Origin: Myxococcus sp. CA023
GTDB taxonomy: Bacteria; Myxococcota; Myxococcia; Myxococcales; Myxococcaceae
Assembly: GCF_010998615.1 (NCBI RefSeq)
Contig: NZ_JAAEAH010000003.1
Location: forward strand, 124,001 to 188,000
DNA length: 64,000 bases
Direction: 5' to 3'
The translations under genes were made by a program, and so were the position numbers. Shown here in pieces: positions 49,601 through 56,549 of the stretch (the stretch's first letter is position 1; the number at the start of each line of letters is the position of its first letter). The notes below the pieces were generated by a model. That model was given only the letters and a program-made list of their open reading frames with translations. It was not told the origin of the DNA and searched no databases.

Positions 49601-51852
49601 GCCGCGTGCGCGGCCGTGAATTCGCCCACGCTGTGGCCCATGACGGCGTCGGGCACCACGCCCCACGAACGCCACAACTCCGTCAGGGCATGGCCCAGCG
49701 CGAACAACGCCGGCTGGGTGTAGCGCGTCTGGTGGATGAGCTGCGCGGTGGCGTCCGTCGTCGGAAACAGCGCCGACAGCAGCGGGACTTCCAGGTGTGG
49801 ACGGAGAAGCGCGTCGCAGCGCTCCAGGGCTTCACGGAAGACGGGCGCGCTGTCGAACAGCTGCCGTCCCATGCCGGGGTACTGGGTGCCCTGGCCGGGA
49901 TACAGGAAGACGATTCGCGGCGCGGCGCCACGCTGCACCTCGCCCTGATGCAGTCCGGGCACGGCGTGCCCTTGGGCGAAGGACTCGAGCCGCGACGCCA
50001 TCTCCGCATGGGAGTTCGCGGTGAGCGCGAGCCGATGCGGCCACGCATTGCGGCCGGTGTTCGCGGTGAAGCAGACATCCGCCAGCGCGGGGGCGTTTGG
50101 CCGTAGGAGGTGCTCCTGGTACTGCCGGGCCATGTTCCGCAGGGCCGCATCGCTCCGGGCCGACAGAGTCAGGACGTGGCTGTCGCGCTCGGGGACGCGA
50201 GGTGCATCCGCGGGGCGCGGCGGAGGCTCGCTCAGGATGACGTGGGCGTTGGTTCCACCGAAGCCGAAGGCGCTGACTCCCGCGACACGCGCGCCGGGCG
50301 CTTGGGGCCAAGGCTCCCGGCGGGTTGGAATCGGGAATCGGTACGCATCCAAGGCGATGTGCGGGTTGAGTACGCGCAGGTGGACCTGTGGCGGAATCTC
50401 GCCGTGCTCCAGGGCCAGCACCGTCTTCATCAACCCCGCGATGCCGGCCGCCGCTTCCAGGTGGCCGATGTTGCTCTTCGCAGAGCCGATGAAGCAGCGC
50501 TGCTCCGCCGTCCTCCCCGGAGACAGCACGGCGCTCAGTGCCGCCAGTTCAATCGGGTCGCCCAGCGGCGTCCCCGTGCCGTGGGCTTCGATGTAGCCAA
50601 TCTGTCCTGGTGACAGGCGGGCCTGACGGAGGGCTTGCTGGATGACGTCCTGCTGCGCGGCGCCGCTGGGCGCGGTGAGCCCGTTGCTGAGCCCGTCATG
50701 ATTCACGGCCGAGCCGCGGATGACGGCCAGGATGGGGGCGCCCGAGGCCAGCGCGTCCGACAGGCGCTGAAGGACGACGATGCCGCAGCCCTCGGAGCGC
50801 ACGTAACCATCGGCCGACGCGTCAAACGTCTTGCAGCGTCCATCCGCCGCCATCATCCCTGCCTGCGAGAAGGCGATGGTGAGCTCGGGCGACAGGATGA
50901 GGTTGACGCCGCCCGCCATCGCCAGGTCGCACTCGCGGCCGCGGAGGCTCTGACAGGCCAGGTGCACCGCGACGAGCGACGATGAGCACGCGGTGTCCAC
51001 GGCCATGCTCGGACCGCGCAAGCCCAACACGTACGACAGCCGGTTGGCCGCGATGCTGTGCGCGTTGCCTGTGCCCGCGTACGCATCCAACAAGGAGCGG
51101 TCGCCGAACTGTCGCTGCGCGTAGTCGCTGGTGCTGATGCCGACGAAGACGCCCGTGCGACTGCCCTGGAGTTCCTGCGGTGCCTGTCCCGCGCGCTCCA
51201 GCGCCTCCCACGCGACTTCCAGGAGCAGGCGCTGCTGCGGATCCATCCGCACGGCTTCGCGAGGCGAGATGCCGAAGAAGAGCGGGTCGAACGCGCCGAC
51301 GTCTTCGAGGAAGCCACCCCATCGCGTGTTCATCGTCGCGGGCGTGGACGGGTCCGATGCGTAGAGGCTCGCCGCATCCCAACGGTCCGCGGGGACTTCG
51401 GTGATGGCATCCCCGCCGCGCTGGAGCAGCGCCCAGAATGCCTCTGGCGTCGGAGCTCCCGGGAAGCGGCATCCCAGCGACACCACCGCGATGGCTTCGT
51501 CCTGCGCGGCCTCGGTGACAGGCGTCGCGGGCGCATGCGTCACGGGCTCGGTGCCACGGCCGAGCGCCTGGCTGAGCGCGTCGATGGTGGCGTGCTCCCA
51601 CAGGATGGTGGGCGACACGTCGCGGCCCAGCCAGTCCGCCAACTCACCCGACAAGAACACCGCGTCCTTCGACGTCAGCCCGTAACGAACGAAGGGTTCC
51701 TGGGGGTCGACCTCTTCGTGCGTGAGCTCGGCGGACTCCGCGACGTAGGCCCGAAGCCACGCCGCGATTTCATCGCGCGTGCGGTCTCCGGACACACCGG
51801 AGACCAGAGGGGAATCCACAGGGGCCTGTGAGACACCAAAAGATGACTTCAT
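43621..51852 (-). CDS. Hybrid PKS-NRPS: ACP-KS-AT-ACP-aminotransferase-C-A-PCP (beta-amino fatty acid starter)
   Basis: 2743 aa. ACP about 25-95 (GLTSKD, Ser61); KS about 118-545 (Cys289 in DTACSSS, His424, His464); AT about 645-935 (Ser741 in GHSVGE; HAFH at 840-843 indicates malonyl); ACP Ser1055 (GADSL); class III PLP aminotransferase about 1205-1660 (Lys1485 in YGKVLGGG); C about 1674-2110 (HHVAVDG); A about 2135-2640; PCP Ser2682. There is no KR, DH or ER, so the beta-ketone left after one malonyl extension should go straight to the aminotransferase, as in the iturin and mycosubtilin synthases. The FAAL that would feed the first ACP is encoded 31 kb downstream. The A code reads DAENIGAITK, which I cannot assign. 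The C-terminal tail (ASREEGEL) could dock into the TubC domain of the next subunit. Confidence 0.93.
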   Translation of the reverse strand: MKSSFGVSQAPVDSPLVSGVSGDRTRDEIAAWLRAYVAESAELTHEEVDPQEPFVRYGLTSKDAVFLSGELADWLGRDVSPTILWEHATIDALSQALGRGTEPVTHAPATPVTEAAQDEAIAVVSLGCRFPGAPTPEAFWALLQRGGDAITEVPADRWDAASLYASDPSTPATMNTRWGGFLEDVGAFDPLFFGISPREAVRMDPQQRLLLEVAWEALERAGQAPQELQGSRTGVFVGISTSDYAQRQFGDRSLLDAYAGTGNAHSIAANRLSYVLGLRGPSMAVDTACSSSLVAVHLACQSLRGRECDLAMAGGVNLILSPELTIAFSQAGMMAADGRCKTFDASADGYVRSEGCGIVVLQRLSDALASGAPILAVIRGSAVNHDGLSNGLTAPSGAAQQDVIQQALRQARLSPGQIGYIEAHGTGTPLGDPIELAALSAVLSPGRTAEQRCFIGSAKSNIGHLEAAAGIAGLMKTVLALEHGEIPPQVHLRVLNPHIALDAYRFPIPTRREPWPQAPGARVAGVSAFGFGGTNAHVILSEPPPRPADAPRVPERDSHVLTLSARSDAALRNMARQYQEHLLRPNAPALADVCFTANTGRNAWPHRLALTANSHAEMASRLESFAQGHAVPGLHQGEVQRGAAPRIVFLYPGQGTQYPGMGRQLFDSAPVFREALERCDALLRPHLEVPLLSALFPTTDATAQLIHQTRYTQPALFALGHALTELWRSWGVVPDAVMGHSVGEFTAAHAAGALGLEEALALLATRSRLIQALPQNGAMVAVLTDEATVRMALEGEPLVDVAAINGPRHVVISGEHEAVQRISTALQAQGIESRPLTVSHAFHSPLMEPMLDGFEQVARVLPAHAPRLPLISNVTGERMSQAPDAAYWRRHARAPVQFFKSLQTLTQAGPALFIEMGPHDTLLGMAKRCVPESASLWLPSLRRQQDAWETLLGGLGALHTRGVAVPWSAVDADHPRRRVPLPTYPFERQRYLLDSALPSPAHSPTMMTQTSAAAPVVSRKERILTELRAVVALLLQAPPEKLDPRMSFLEMGADSLVLLDAIRNVEKRFGVKLAIRQLFEELTTLDALASHLDQTLPTSFALSSAPAATSIPAPLPMSAPPAAAANTLSAPPGSVVEQLIQQQLQLMAQQLALLGGRPSAPQQFPVAAQEAPAPKAVPANTAKAGGASPFGAGPKSGTPERELPAVQQRHLDALIAKYTARTKRSKEAAVRYRSKWSDVRWLMNFRAELKEVCYPIVSVRSKGSRVWDADGNEYIDFSMGFGVHLFGHTPPFIMEALQQRLAEGMELGPQSDLGGQAAELLCELTGMKRVTFCNSGTEAVMTALRLARAATGRTKVVMFTGSYHGHSDGTLVVGRMVNGEPQSLPMAAGVSPKVVEDVLVLPYGEDRTLELIREHLHELAGVLVEPVQSRRPNLQPRAFLQALRTMTRKAGVPLIFDEVITGFRLHPGGAQAWYGIEADLVTYGKVLGGGMAIGAVADRGGFVDRIDGGDWNYGDASYPAVETTFSAGTFCKHPLTMATTVATLSHLKAQGPALQENLSRRAAGLVARLNDIFQREQAPIEAVHGGSVLRFSAAGNTSYLYQSLEMDLFFCHLIQRGIYIWEGRTCMLSTAHSDEDLDTIVRAVTETVADMRAGGFWPRTTPPEPTRVEARTLPMTEAQRQLWVLAQMNAGGSISYNLSMSLRLEGVLQPEVLQRAIQHVVDRHEALRIHIHESGEQQTAAASLALSLTLHDLSTLPAPDQAERLSAWYEQESNTPFDLHRGAPFRVNLLKLGAQEHVFVLTAHHVAVDGWSLGVIVREIAARYTELRGGKSTPPPPAMQWGEYVQWLQQQAGTKEQTAHERFWLSRRVETMPALELPIDYGRPAHRSYRGARETLRLDRATTQSLREAAAQQQSTLFMLLLSIYTTFLHRLTGQDDVLVGIPTAGRGMEGSEGLVGYCSHLLPIASHVQGEQTFSEYVQGLKQVLWEAYEHQDYPFALLIKRLGLPRSTSHTPLVSVTFNLERPLGNLQMDGLRTHFVPQPVRYAAFDLSLNVIDAEDGLVLDFDYNTDLFEAATLVRWAQGFRTLLSGTLEQPEARVADLPMLTPAERRKVLVAWNQNQVGYREDLLTHQFIEQQAAARPGVHAVELDGQCITYADFNQRANQLAHHLRGLGVGPGVLVGAFIDRSPEMLVTLLAILKAGGAYVPLDPAHPVERLRFLLDDARAAVLVTKQSLAERLPAHTAKVVHLDTDAVTLASRPTENPPNTATATSPAYVIYTSGSTGEPKGVVISHGQMAVHFQDMQLHFELTERDRVLQFASFNFDASLEQILPTFMTGATLVLRGNQVWTPEELARRVVEQRLSVMNFPTAYWQQLTQSWAESPPAIGAHDLRLVIIGGDTVLPKVLELWQHGPLGNVRTLNAYGPTETLITATTFDIPKGWSAPRVPIGRPLSNRPCYVLDRHGAPVPIGVAGELHIGGPLVAAGYLNRPELTAQRFVPDPFSDDPAARLYRTGDLVRYRPDGTLEFLGRSDHQVKVRGFRIELGEIESALSAHEHVQEVVVTVREEPGALAGHDKRLVAYVVPSAQGSVTPAALRQFLLEKLPDYMVPAFFVLMEAMPLTASGKLDRKALPAPDPEASAPTRPFVAPRTPTEQTLADVWMKALRLPRVSIHDDFFELGGDSLLATQVASRLRDALKVELPLERLFKQTTIAGLAEHVDTVLWASRATEDTSVSGASREEGEL

Positions 51853-52045
51853 GGAAAATCACGGACCTGGAGTGTAATCCTGCAGATCTGGATTATTATG
51901 AAATCGTTTTGAATCCGACTAGTCTTGACGGGGTTCCGAGGTAAATTTCTGGTGCCAGCGCTCCGGCAGGGTTGGCGCTTTCCAGGTGGGGTCTCGGCGC
52001 CAGGAGTCCGGGCTGACTCACCGCTGTGACGACAGGTGCTTGCAG
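51853..52045. promoter_or_regulatory. Divergent promoter region of locus A and the arginine-deiminase-like gene
   Basis: 193 bp, clearly AT-richer than the surroundings, between divergent starts, so it must drive at least the minus-strand operon. It contains small palindromes CAGATCTG (51883-51890) and GACTAGTC (51917-51924), and an AT block at 51890-51900 that could serve as a minus-strand -10. No matched -35 was found. The PKS leader would be about 40 nt. Confidence 0.45.
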
Positions 52046-52990
52046 ATGGCGTTCAGCGAGTTCGAGTGCTGGTCCGAATCAGGCCAGTTGGATTGCGTGG
52101 CGGTGTTCCGGCCCGCGGCGCTGGACGTCACCAGCGCGGAGGAGGCGGCGGCGGTCGGCTTCATGCGGCCTGTCACTCGCAGTGAGGCGGAGGACGCCTT
52201 TGGCCGGCTGCGAGACACGCTGACGCGCCTCGGTTGCCAGACGATTGACCTGTGGGAGTTGCTACCGGAGCGCGAGCGCGCGGTGAGCGACACCACGGTG
52301 AACCGGGTGTTTGTCCGCGACACCGCGGCGGTGCTCGGGCGTCAGCTGGTGACGGGCACGGCGGCCTTTCCCGTGCGGCTGGCGGAGTTCGACGTGGCGC
52401 ACCGCGCGCTGTCGCAGCTCCAGCCGGAGCTGTCGAGCGACGAGGTCGCGACGTCCGCGCGCATCGAGTTCGGGGACGTCTTCGTGCTCGACGCGGAGCG
52501 GTTGCTGGTCAACGTGGGGCTGCGCAGCGACGCGCGAGCGCTTCAACCCTTCCTGGAGCTGGCGTGGCGTTCGGGCTTCCGCGAGGCCGCCGTCGTCCGC
52601 ATCCCGGAGAGCCTGGGCATCATCCACCTGGATCTGGCCTTCAACGTGCTCGGGCCGCAGGCGGTGGTGGCGCGGGCCTTTCTTCGCCACACGCCCATCC
52701 AGGTGTTCGCCCAGGGCGTGGCGCCGCACTGGGAGCCCTTTGACGGCTACTTCGCCAGTCGGGGCCGCCGCGTCATCCCCTTCGAGCCGAAAGGGGAGAG
52801 CGGCTTCATGTCGAACTTCATCTACGTGGGGCCCAACCTGATTCTCGCCTCGGAGAGCGCCTCGGTGGGCCTTCGTCCTCTGGCGAAGGAGGCCGGCATC
52901 GAGGTGGCGAGCGTCGACATCGAGGCGCTGGAGCGGGGCAACGGCAGCGTCCGGTGCCTCACGATGCCCCTGCGCCGGCGCGCGGTGTAG
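52046..52990 (+). CDS. Arginine deiminase/amidinotransferase-family protein
   Basis: 314 aa from ATG 52046 (AGGTG upstream); a GTG at 51986 would add 20 unlikely residues. The guanidino-enzyme catalytic set is present in order: Arg91-Asp92 (FVRD), Glu141 and Asp144 (IEFGD), His194 and Asp196 (IIHLD) and Cys304 (GSVRCLTMP, the arginine-deiminase C-terminal signature). Arginine deiminases hydrolyse arginine to citrulline and ammonia; relatives act on methylarginines or transfer amidino groups. About 310 residues is short for classical arginine deiminase (about 400 aa) and nearer to dimethylargininase-type or minimal family members. It diverges from the locus A operon across 193 bp, so it may adjust a basic residue or its supply, or be unrelated. 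Confidence 0.8.
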   Translation: MAFSEFECWSESGQLDCVAVFRPAALDVTSAEEAAAVGFMRPVTRSEAEDAFGRLRDTLTRLGCQTIDLWELLPERERAVSDTTVNRVFVRDTAAVLGRQLVTGTAAFPVRLAEFDVAHRALSQLQPELSSDEVATSARIEFGDVFVLDAERLLVNVGLRSDARALQPFLELAWRSGFREAAVVRIPESLGIIHLDLAFNVLGPQAVVARAFLRHTPIQVFAQGVAPHWEPFDGYFASRGRRVIPFEPKGESGFMSNFIYVGPNLILASESASVGLRPLAKEAGIEVASVDIEALERGNGSVRCLTMPLRRRAV

Positions 52991-53014
52991 CGAAGGGCCG
53001 CCGGCGAACCGCGC

Positions 53015-53218
53015 TCAGGAAGGGCGGTTCACCGTGGGCGGGCGGGGCATGTCGCCTTCGCGCTCGTAGTAGAGGCTCGCGCAGCCCTGCTCGTAGACCA
53101 CGAGCACCCGGTCACTTTCTTCCAGCAGGTCGGAGACCTTCTCCGTGGTCTTGCGGACGAGTACGTCGAACCTACCCGGGCGCTGTTTGTTTCCGGCCCG
53201 GACTGTCACGACTGGCAT
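53015..53218 (-). CDS. Small protein of unknown function (67 aa)
   Basis: I do not recognise it. ATG at 53218 has AAGGAG about 11 nt upstream; the longer open frame beyond it lacks coding character. It contains KTTEKVSDLLEESDRVLVVYEQGCASLYYERE, a likely helix followed by two strands, and one Cys. It is convergent with the arginine-deiminase-like gene (24-nt gap) and divergent from the secreted protein at 53365. Coding is supported by the start site and plausible composition only. Confidence 0.55.
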   Translation of the reverse strand: MPVVTVRAGNKQRPGRFDVLVRKTTEKVSDLLEESDRVLVVYEQGCASLYYEREGDMPRPPTVNRPS

Positions 53219-53364
53219 GCGGGGTTCCGCTCCTTGTGCCCCGCGGCGAGCGGTTCCGGGAGGACATCCCCGGCCTGAGCCCATCCGAAGGTAACAAAGG
53301 CGTGTCATAACCAAACGAACAGTCCGTTGACAAGCGGGCCGCGCCATGGCGGGAAGAGGCTCCC

Positions 53365-53970
53365 ATGCTCCGCAAGCTTCCCGTTCTGCTGGTTGGTGTT
53401 CTTGGTCTGGCCTCTTCCGCGGGCGCACAGGAGGCGCAGCGGCCTCCGGAGCACCGCTCTCCGACGCCCGCCTGGGCGCCTCGCGGCGTGCTTCTGGGTG
53501 TCAGCGCCCAGGATGGCCTGGTGGCCTCCCAGACGAAGGTGCAGTGGCAGTTCACCTTCTACCAGGACCGCAAGGACGCCTTCGCCTTGCTGCTGGAGGG
53601 CAGCCTGTCGTGGGGGCTCGCGTTCCCCGATGCCGAGGAGGGTAAGCCGCAGAACGCGGTGCGGTCGTTCTACCAGCACAGCCCGCAGTTGGGTGTGGGC
53701 TACCGGAACCATCTGCCCGGCCAGGTGCACTGGGGCTTCCAGGTCACCGGCGGTCCCGTCTTCTACGGCGCGGACTTCGACGGTGGGCTGGAGAAGGACC
53801 GGCGCGTGGCGGGCCTCATCGAGGGCCGCGTCCACCTGGGCTACCAGTTCGGGGACATCGCCGGTGGGCTCGCTGTGGGGTATTCCGAGGTATTTGGCTA
53901 CAAGCGCCGCAGCCTTGGCCGCTTCTTCGTAGGTGGCCCGATGGTCGGGTTGTTCGTGGATTGGCGCTAG
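53365..53970 (+). CDS. Secreted, probable outer-membrane beta-barrel-like protein
   Basis: 201 aa. Signal peptide at residues 1-21 with an Ala-x-Ala-type cut (SSAGA/Q), GGGAAGAGG just before ATG. The mature part alternates Gly/aromatic-rich strands (LGVGYRNHL, WGFQVTGGPVFYG, VHLGYQFGDIAGGLAVGY) and ends in a short amphipathic strand with a terminal aromatic-charged pair (VDWR), fitting a small outer-membrane barrel of the kind common in myxobacteria. No named family is recognised. It precedes the FHA gene on the same strand, 47 nt apart. Confidence 0.75.
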   Translation: MLRKLPVLLVGVLGLASSAGAQEAQRPPEHRSPTPAWAPRGVLLGVSAQDGLVASQTKVQWQFTFYQDRKDAFALLLEGSLSWGLAFPDAEEGKPQNAVRSFYQHSPQLGVGYRNHLPGQVHWGFQVTGGPVFYGADFDGGLEKDRRVAGLIEGRVHLGYQFGDIAGGLAVGYSEVFGYKRRSLGRFFVGGPMVGLFVDWR

Positions 53971-54017
53971 GCTTTGCGTAGAGTGTGGCTTGCGAGCACC
54001 CTGTTCGCACGCCGCGT

Positions 54018-54530
54018 ATGCCCGAGCCGCTCAGCGCCCATGTGTCGCGATACCTCCGCAACCGAGAAGTCTTCGAGCGGAACCTGCCAGCCGCGCTGCT
54101 CGTCTTCACTCCAGCGACGGAGGAAGGCAGCGGCGGGGACGGGGAGGAGTACCGTCTGAAGACGGTGACGAACGCGGGGAGCCCCACGCTGGGGGCCAGC
54201 GGGCCCTTGGTGTTTCCTGTCGTGAAATCGCGGACGAACGCCTTCGGGCGGGGCATCACCGTGGGGCGGACGGGCAACAACGACGTGGTCCTGGACGACG
54301 GGAGCGTGTCCCGGTTCCACGCCTGGTTCAGCCGGGAGGAAGGCCATGCGGGCTTCCTGCTGACGGATGCCGGGTCCAAGAATGGCTCCTGGGCCGGGGG
54401 CGTCCGCCTCGTGCCCCGGAAGGCCGTTCCGGTGGCGGATGGGGCTCGGTTGCGCTTCGGCCAGGTGGAGGTCGGCTTCTACACGACCAGCGGTTTTGTG
54501 CGGATGCTGGCTGTGAGGATGGCTCCCTGA
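54018..54530 (+). CDS. FHA-domain protein (phosphothreonine recognition)
   Basis: 170 aa from ATG 54018; a GTG at 53985 could add 11 residues. A single FHA domain at about residues 75-165 shows the conserved GRTGNNDVVL, GSVSRFHA and DAGSKNGSW blocks that bind phosphothreonine peptides. The N-terminal 70 residues are unassigned. It lies 70 nt before the PP2C phosphatase gene on the same strand, so it may read phosphorylation states set by Ser/Thr kinases and erased by that phosphatase. Myxobacteria have many such kinases; none is in this window. Confidence 0.88.
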   Translation: MPEPLSAHVSRYLRNREVFERNLPAALLVFTPATEEGSGGDGEEYRLKTVTNAGSPTLGASGPLVFPVVKSRTNAFGRGITVGRTGNNDVVLDDGSVSRFHAWFSREEGHAGFLLTDAGSKNGSWAGGVRLVPRKAVPVADGARLRFGQVEVGFYTTSGFVRMLAVRMAP

Positions 54531-54600
54531 GCCTTGCCACGTCTTCGTGGGCCTGCGTAACGTGCGGAGTCGCCCTCTGTCACACACGGGAGTGTTCGCG

Positions 54601-55875
54601 GTGGCCTTGACCACAGAAGCTTTTGGACTGACCGACGTCGGCCGCAGGCGGCAGCACAACGAAGACGCGATGCTGGTGGATGCGGCACTCGGTCTCTACG
54701 TGGTGGCTGACGGCATGGGCGGTCACGCGGCCGGCGAGGTCGCGAGCAACCGCGCCACGGAGGTCGTCAAGCAGCACATCTCCGCCAACCGTCATCTGTT
54801 GAAGGACCTGGGCATCAACCCGACGCCGGACAGCCGCTCCGCGGCGGCGGCGCTCGTCGAGGTGGCCGTCCAGCGCGCGTGCGCGGACATCTACCGGACC
54901 GCGATGTCGGATGCGACCAAGCGCGGCATGGGCACGACGTTCGTGTGCCTCGCGGTGGGCGGCAACAAGGGCGTCATCGGCCATGTGGGTGACAGCCGTG
55001 TCTACCTGGTGCGGCATGGCCAGTGTCACCGGCTGACGGAGGACCACACGCTGGTCGCCGCGCAGCTCAAGGCCGGCACGATTACCAAGGACCAGGCCGC
55101 CAACTCGCAGTACCGCAACGTGATTACCCGCGCGGTGGGCATCCAGGAGTCCGTCCAGGTCGACACGCTCATCGTGGACCTGGTGCCCGGGGACATGTTC
55201 ATCCTCTGCTCGGACGGCCTGCATGGCTATGTCGAGGACGAGGAGGTCCTTCCACTTATCTCTGGCATCGCGCCCGCGGACCTGCCCAAGCGCTTCATCG
55301 ACGTCGCCAACGAGCGCGGTGGCAAGGACAACATCACCGCGGTGGTGGTGAAGGTCGCGGGCGAGGGCTCCACCGTCAGCGAGGAGTCGAGCGAAGCGCA
55401 GTCGCGCATGGAGGCGCTGCGCAAGATTCCGCTCTTCCGTCACCTCACCTACAAGGAGCAGACGGCGGTGCTGTCCATCGCGACCACGCGCACGTATCCC
55501 GCGGGGCGTGAAATCGTGGTGGAGGGGCAGCCGGGCGAGGAGCTCTTCGTCGTCATCCGGGGTCGGGTGGCCATCGAGAAGAACGGCGTGGAGATCGCCG
55601 AGCTGCGCGCGGGTGGCCACTTCGGAGAGATGGGGCTCATCGACAACGCGCCGCGTTCAGCGACTGTGCGGGCGACGGAGCCCACGCGCACCATGGTCAT
55701 CTCGCGGCCGGACCTGATGGGCCTGATGAAGCGCGAGTCCATCCTCGCGGTGAAGATGCTCTGGAGCTTCGTCCAGGTGCTCAGCGACCGGCTTCGCGCC
55801 ACCAACTCGGAGCTCAGCGAGGCACGGCAGGAACTGGCCGTGGCCCAGGCGATTGCTCCGTTCGCCGAGGAGTAG
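54601..55875 (+). CDS. PP2C-type Ser/Thr phosphatase fused to cyclic-nucleotide-binding domain
   Basis: 424 aa from GTG 54601 (GGGAG upstream); the frame is open to a further possible start at 54547. PP2C domain about residues 5-250: HNEDA (Asp22), VADGMGGH (Asp37), GDSRVYL, CSDGLHGYV and GGKDNITAVVV, the metal-binding set of bacterial Stp/PrpC-type phosphatases. cNMP-binding domain about 275-390: YPAGREIVVEGQPGEELFVV and a phosphate-binding cassette FGEMGLIDNAPRSATV that keeps the Glu and Arg needed to bind cAMP or cGMP. The last 35 residues look helical. This suggests a protein phosphatase whose activity is tuned by a cyclic nucleotide. It stands next to an FHA protein and a coiled-coil protein, likely a small signalling set. 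Confidence 0.9.
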   Translation: MALTTEAFGLTDVGRRRQHNEDAMLVDAALGLYVVADGMGGHAAGEVASNRATEVVKQHISANRHLLKDLGINPTPDSRSAAAALVEVAVQRACADIYRTAMSDATKRGMGTTFVCLAVGGNKGVIGHVGDSRVYLVRHGQCHRLTEDHTLVAAQLKAGTITKDQAANSQYRNVITRAVGIQESVQVDTLIVDLVPGDMFILCSDGLHGYVEDEEVLPLISGIAPADLPKRFIDVANERGGKDNITAVVVKVAGEGSTVSEESSEAQSRMEALRKIPLFRHLTYKEQTAVLSIATTRTYPAGREIVVEGQPGEELFVVIRGRVAIEKNGVEIAELRAGGHFGEMGLIDNAPRSATVRATEPTRTMVISRPDLMGLMKRESILAVKMLWSFVQVLSDRLRATNSELSEARQELAVAQAIAPFAEE

Positions 55876-55886
55876 GAGGACGCGTC

Positions 55887-56447
55887 ATGGCCCCTCGTCG
55901 ACCGAAGCAGCTTCGTCCGAAATCCCAAGCACGTCAGACGCCCCAGGTACGTTCGCGCCGTTCCGTTGTCGGAGGGCGACGCATGGCGAGGGCGGTGGGC
56001 GGCGACGTGGTGGTGAAGTTCCTGGGCGAGGTGGTTGAGCTGCGCCAGGAGCTGAGGGCGACGCAGGGGGACGTCGAAGGCATGGCGATGGGCATGGGGT
56101 CCATGCGAGCCGGTATGGCGACCATGCGGTCGAACATGGCGACCATGCAGTCGAACATGGTGACCATGCAGGCGAACATGGCGGCCATGCAGGCGAACAT
56201 GGTGGCCATGCAGTCGAACATGACGGCCATGCAGTCGAACATGGACTCCATGATGGGCAACATGGAGACGATGATGTCGACCGTGGAGTCCATGATCGTG
56301 GGGCTGCGTTCCGTGTCGGGACGCATGAGCCGGATGGATGCCCACGCAGGCCGCATGGCCCGGTTGCTGACTTCCATGGCGGATTCGACCCAGGAGCGTT
56401 TCGAGCGGGTCGAGAAGCGCCTGGATGACCTCGAAGACAAGCTGTAG
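55887..56447 (+). CDS. Coiled-coil protein with methionine heptad repeats
   Basis: 186 aa; GGAGG precedes ATG at 55887. Residues 1-32 are Arg/Lys/Gln-rich and basic, possibly nucleic-acid or membrane-contacting. Residues about 45-65 form a helix (FLGEVVELRQELRATQG). Residues about 77-132 are eight 7-residue units of form M-x-x-M-x-x-N, putting Met at both core positions of a coiled coil. Residues about 150-186 are another charged heptad helix (ERFERVEKRLDDLEDKL). No enzyme motif. It starts 11 nt after the PP2C-cNMP gene, so co-transcription is likely. Function unknown; oligomerisation scaffold is the simplest reading. Confidence 0.82.
   Translation: MAPRRPKQLRPKSQARQTPQVRSRRSVVGGRRMARAVGGDVVVKFLGEVVELRQELRATQGDVEGMAMGMGSMRAGMATMRSNMATMQSNMVTMQANMAAMQANMVAMQSNMTAMQSNMDSMMGNMETMMSTVESMIVGLRSVSGRMSRMDAHAGRMARLLTSMADSTQERFERVEKRLDDLEDKL
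56116..56283 (+). repeat. Eight tandem 21-bp coding repeats (Met-heptads)
   Basis: Units of the form ATGGCGACCATGCAGTCGAAC, in frame, each giving M-x-x-M-x-x-N. Units 1-6 are near-identical at DNA level; 7 and 8 are diverged (MDSMMGN, METMMST). Tandem expansion within a gene, prone to copy-number change. Confidence 0.92.
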
Positions 56448-56549
56448 GCGTGGCTCGCCCATGCGTCCGGGAAAGGACGCGTCCGGAATTTTCAGGGGGA
56501 ATCGGCCGTTCCGCGCCCGGTCCCGGGCTAACGTCCGCGCCGTCTGCGC

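Noticed and set aside
40178-51852. Reductive PKS domains (KR/DH) hidden in the hybrid synthase
   Set aside because: The stretch between AT and the second ACP is only a post-AT linker of under 90 residues; no NADPH-binding motif is present.
51925-51947. Plus-strand promoter TTGACG ... TAAATT
   Set aside because: Only 11 bp between the boxes, too short for a sigma-70 type promoter.
56116-56283. CRISPR-like array
   Set aside because: Repeats are contiguous 21-bp in-frame units with no spacers, inside a gene.
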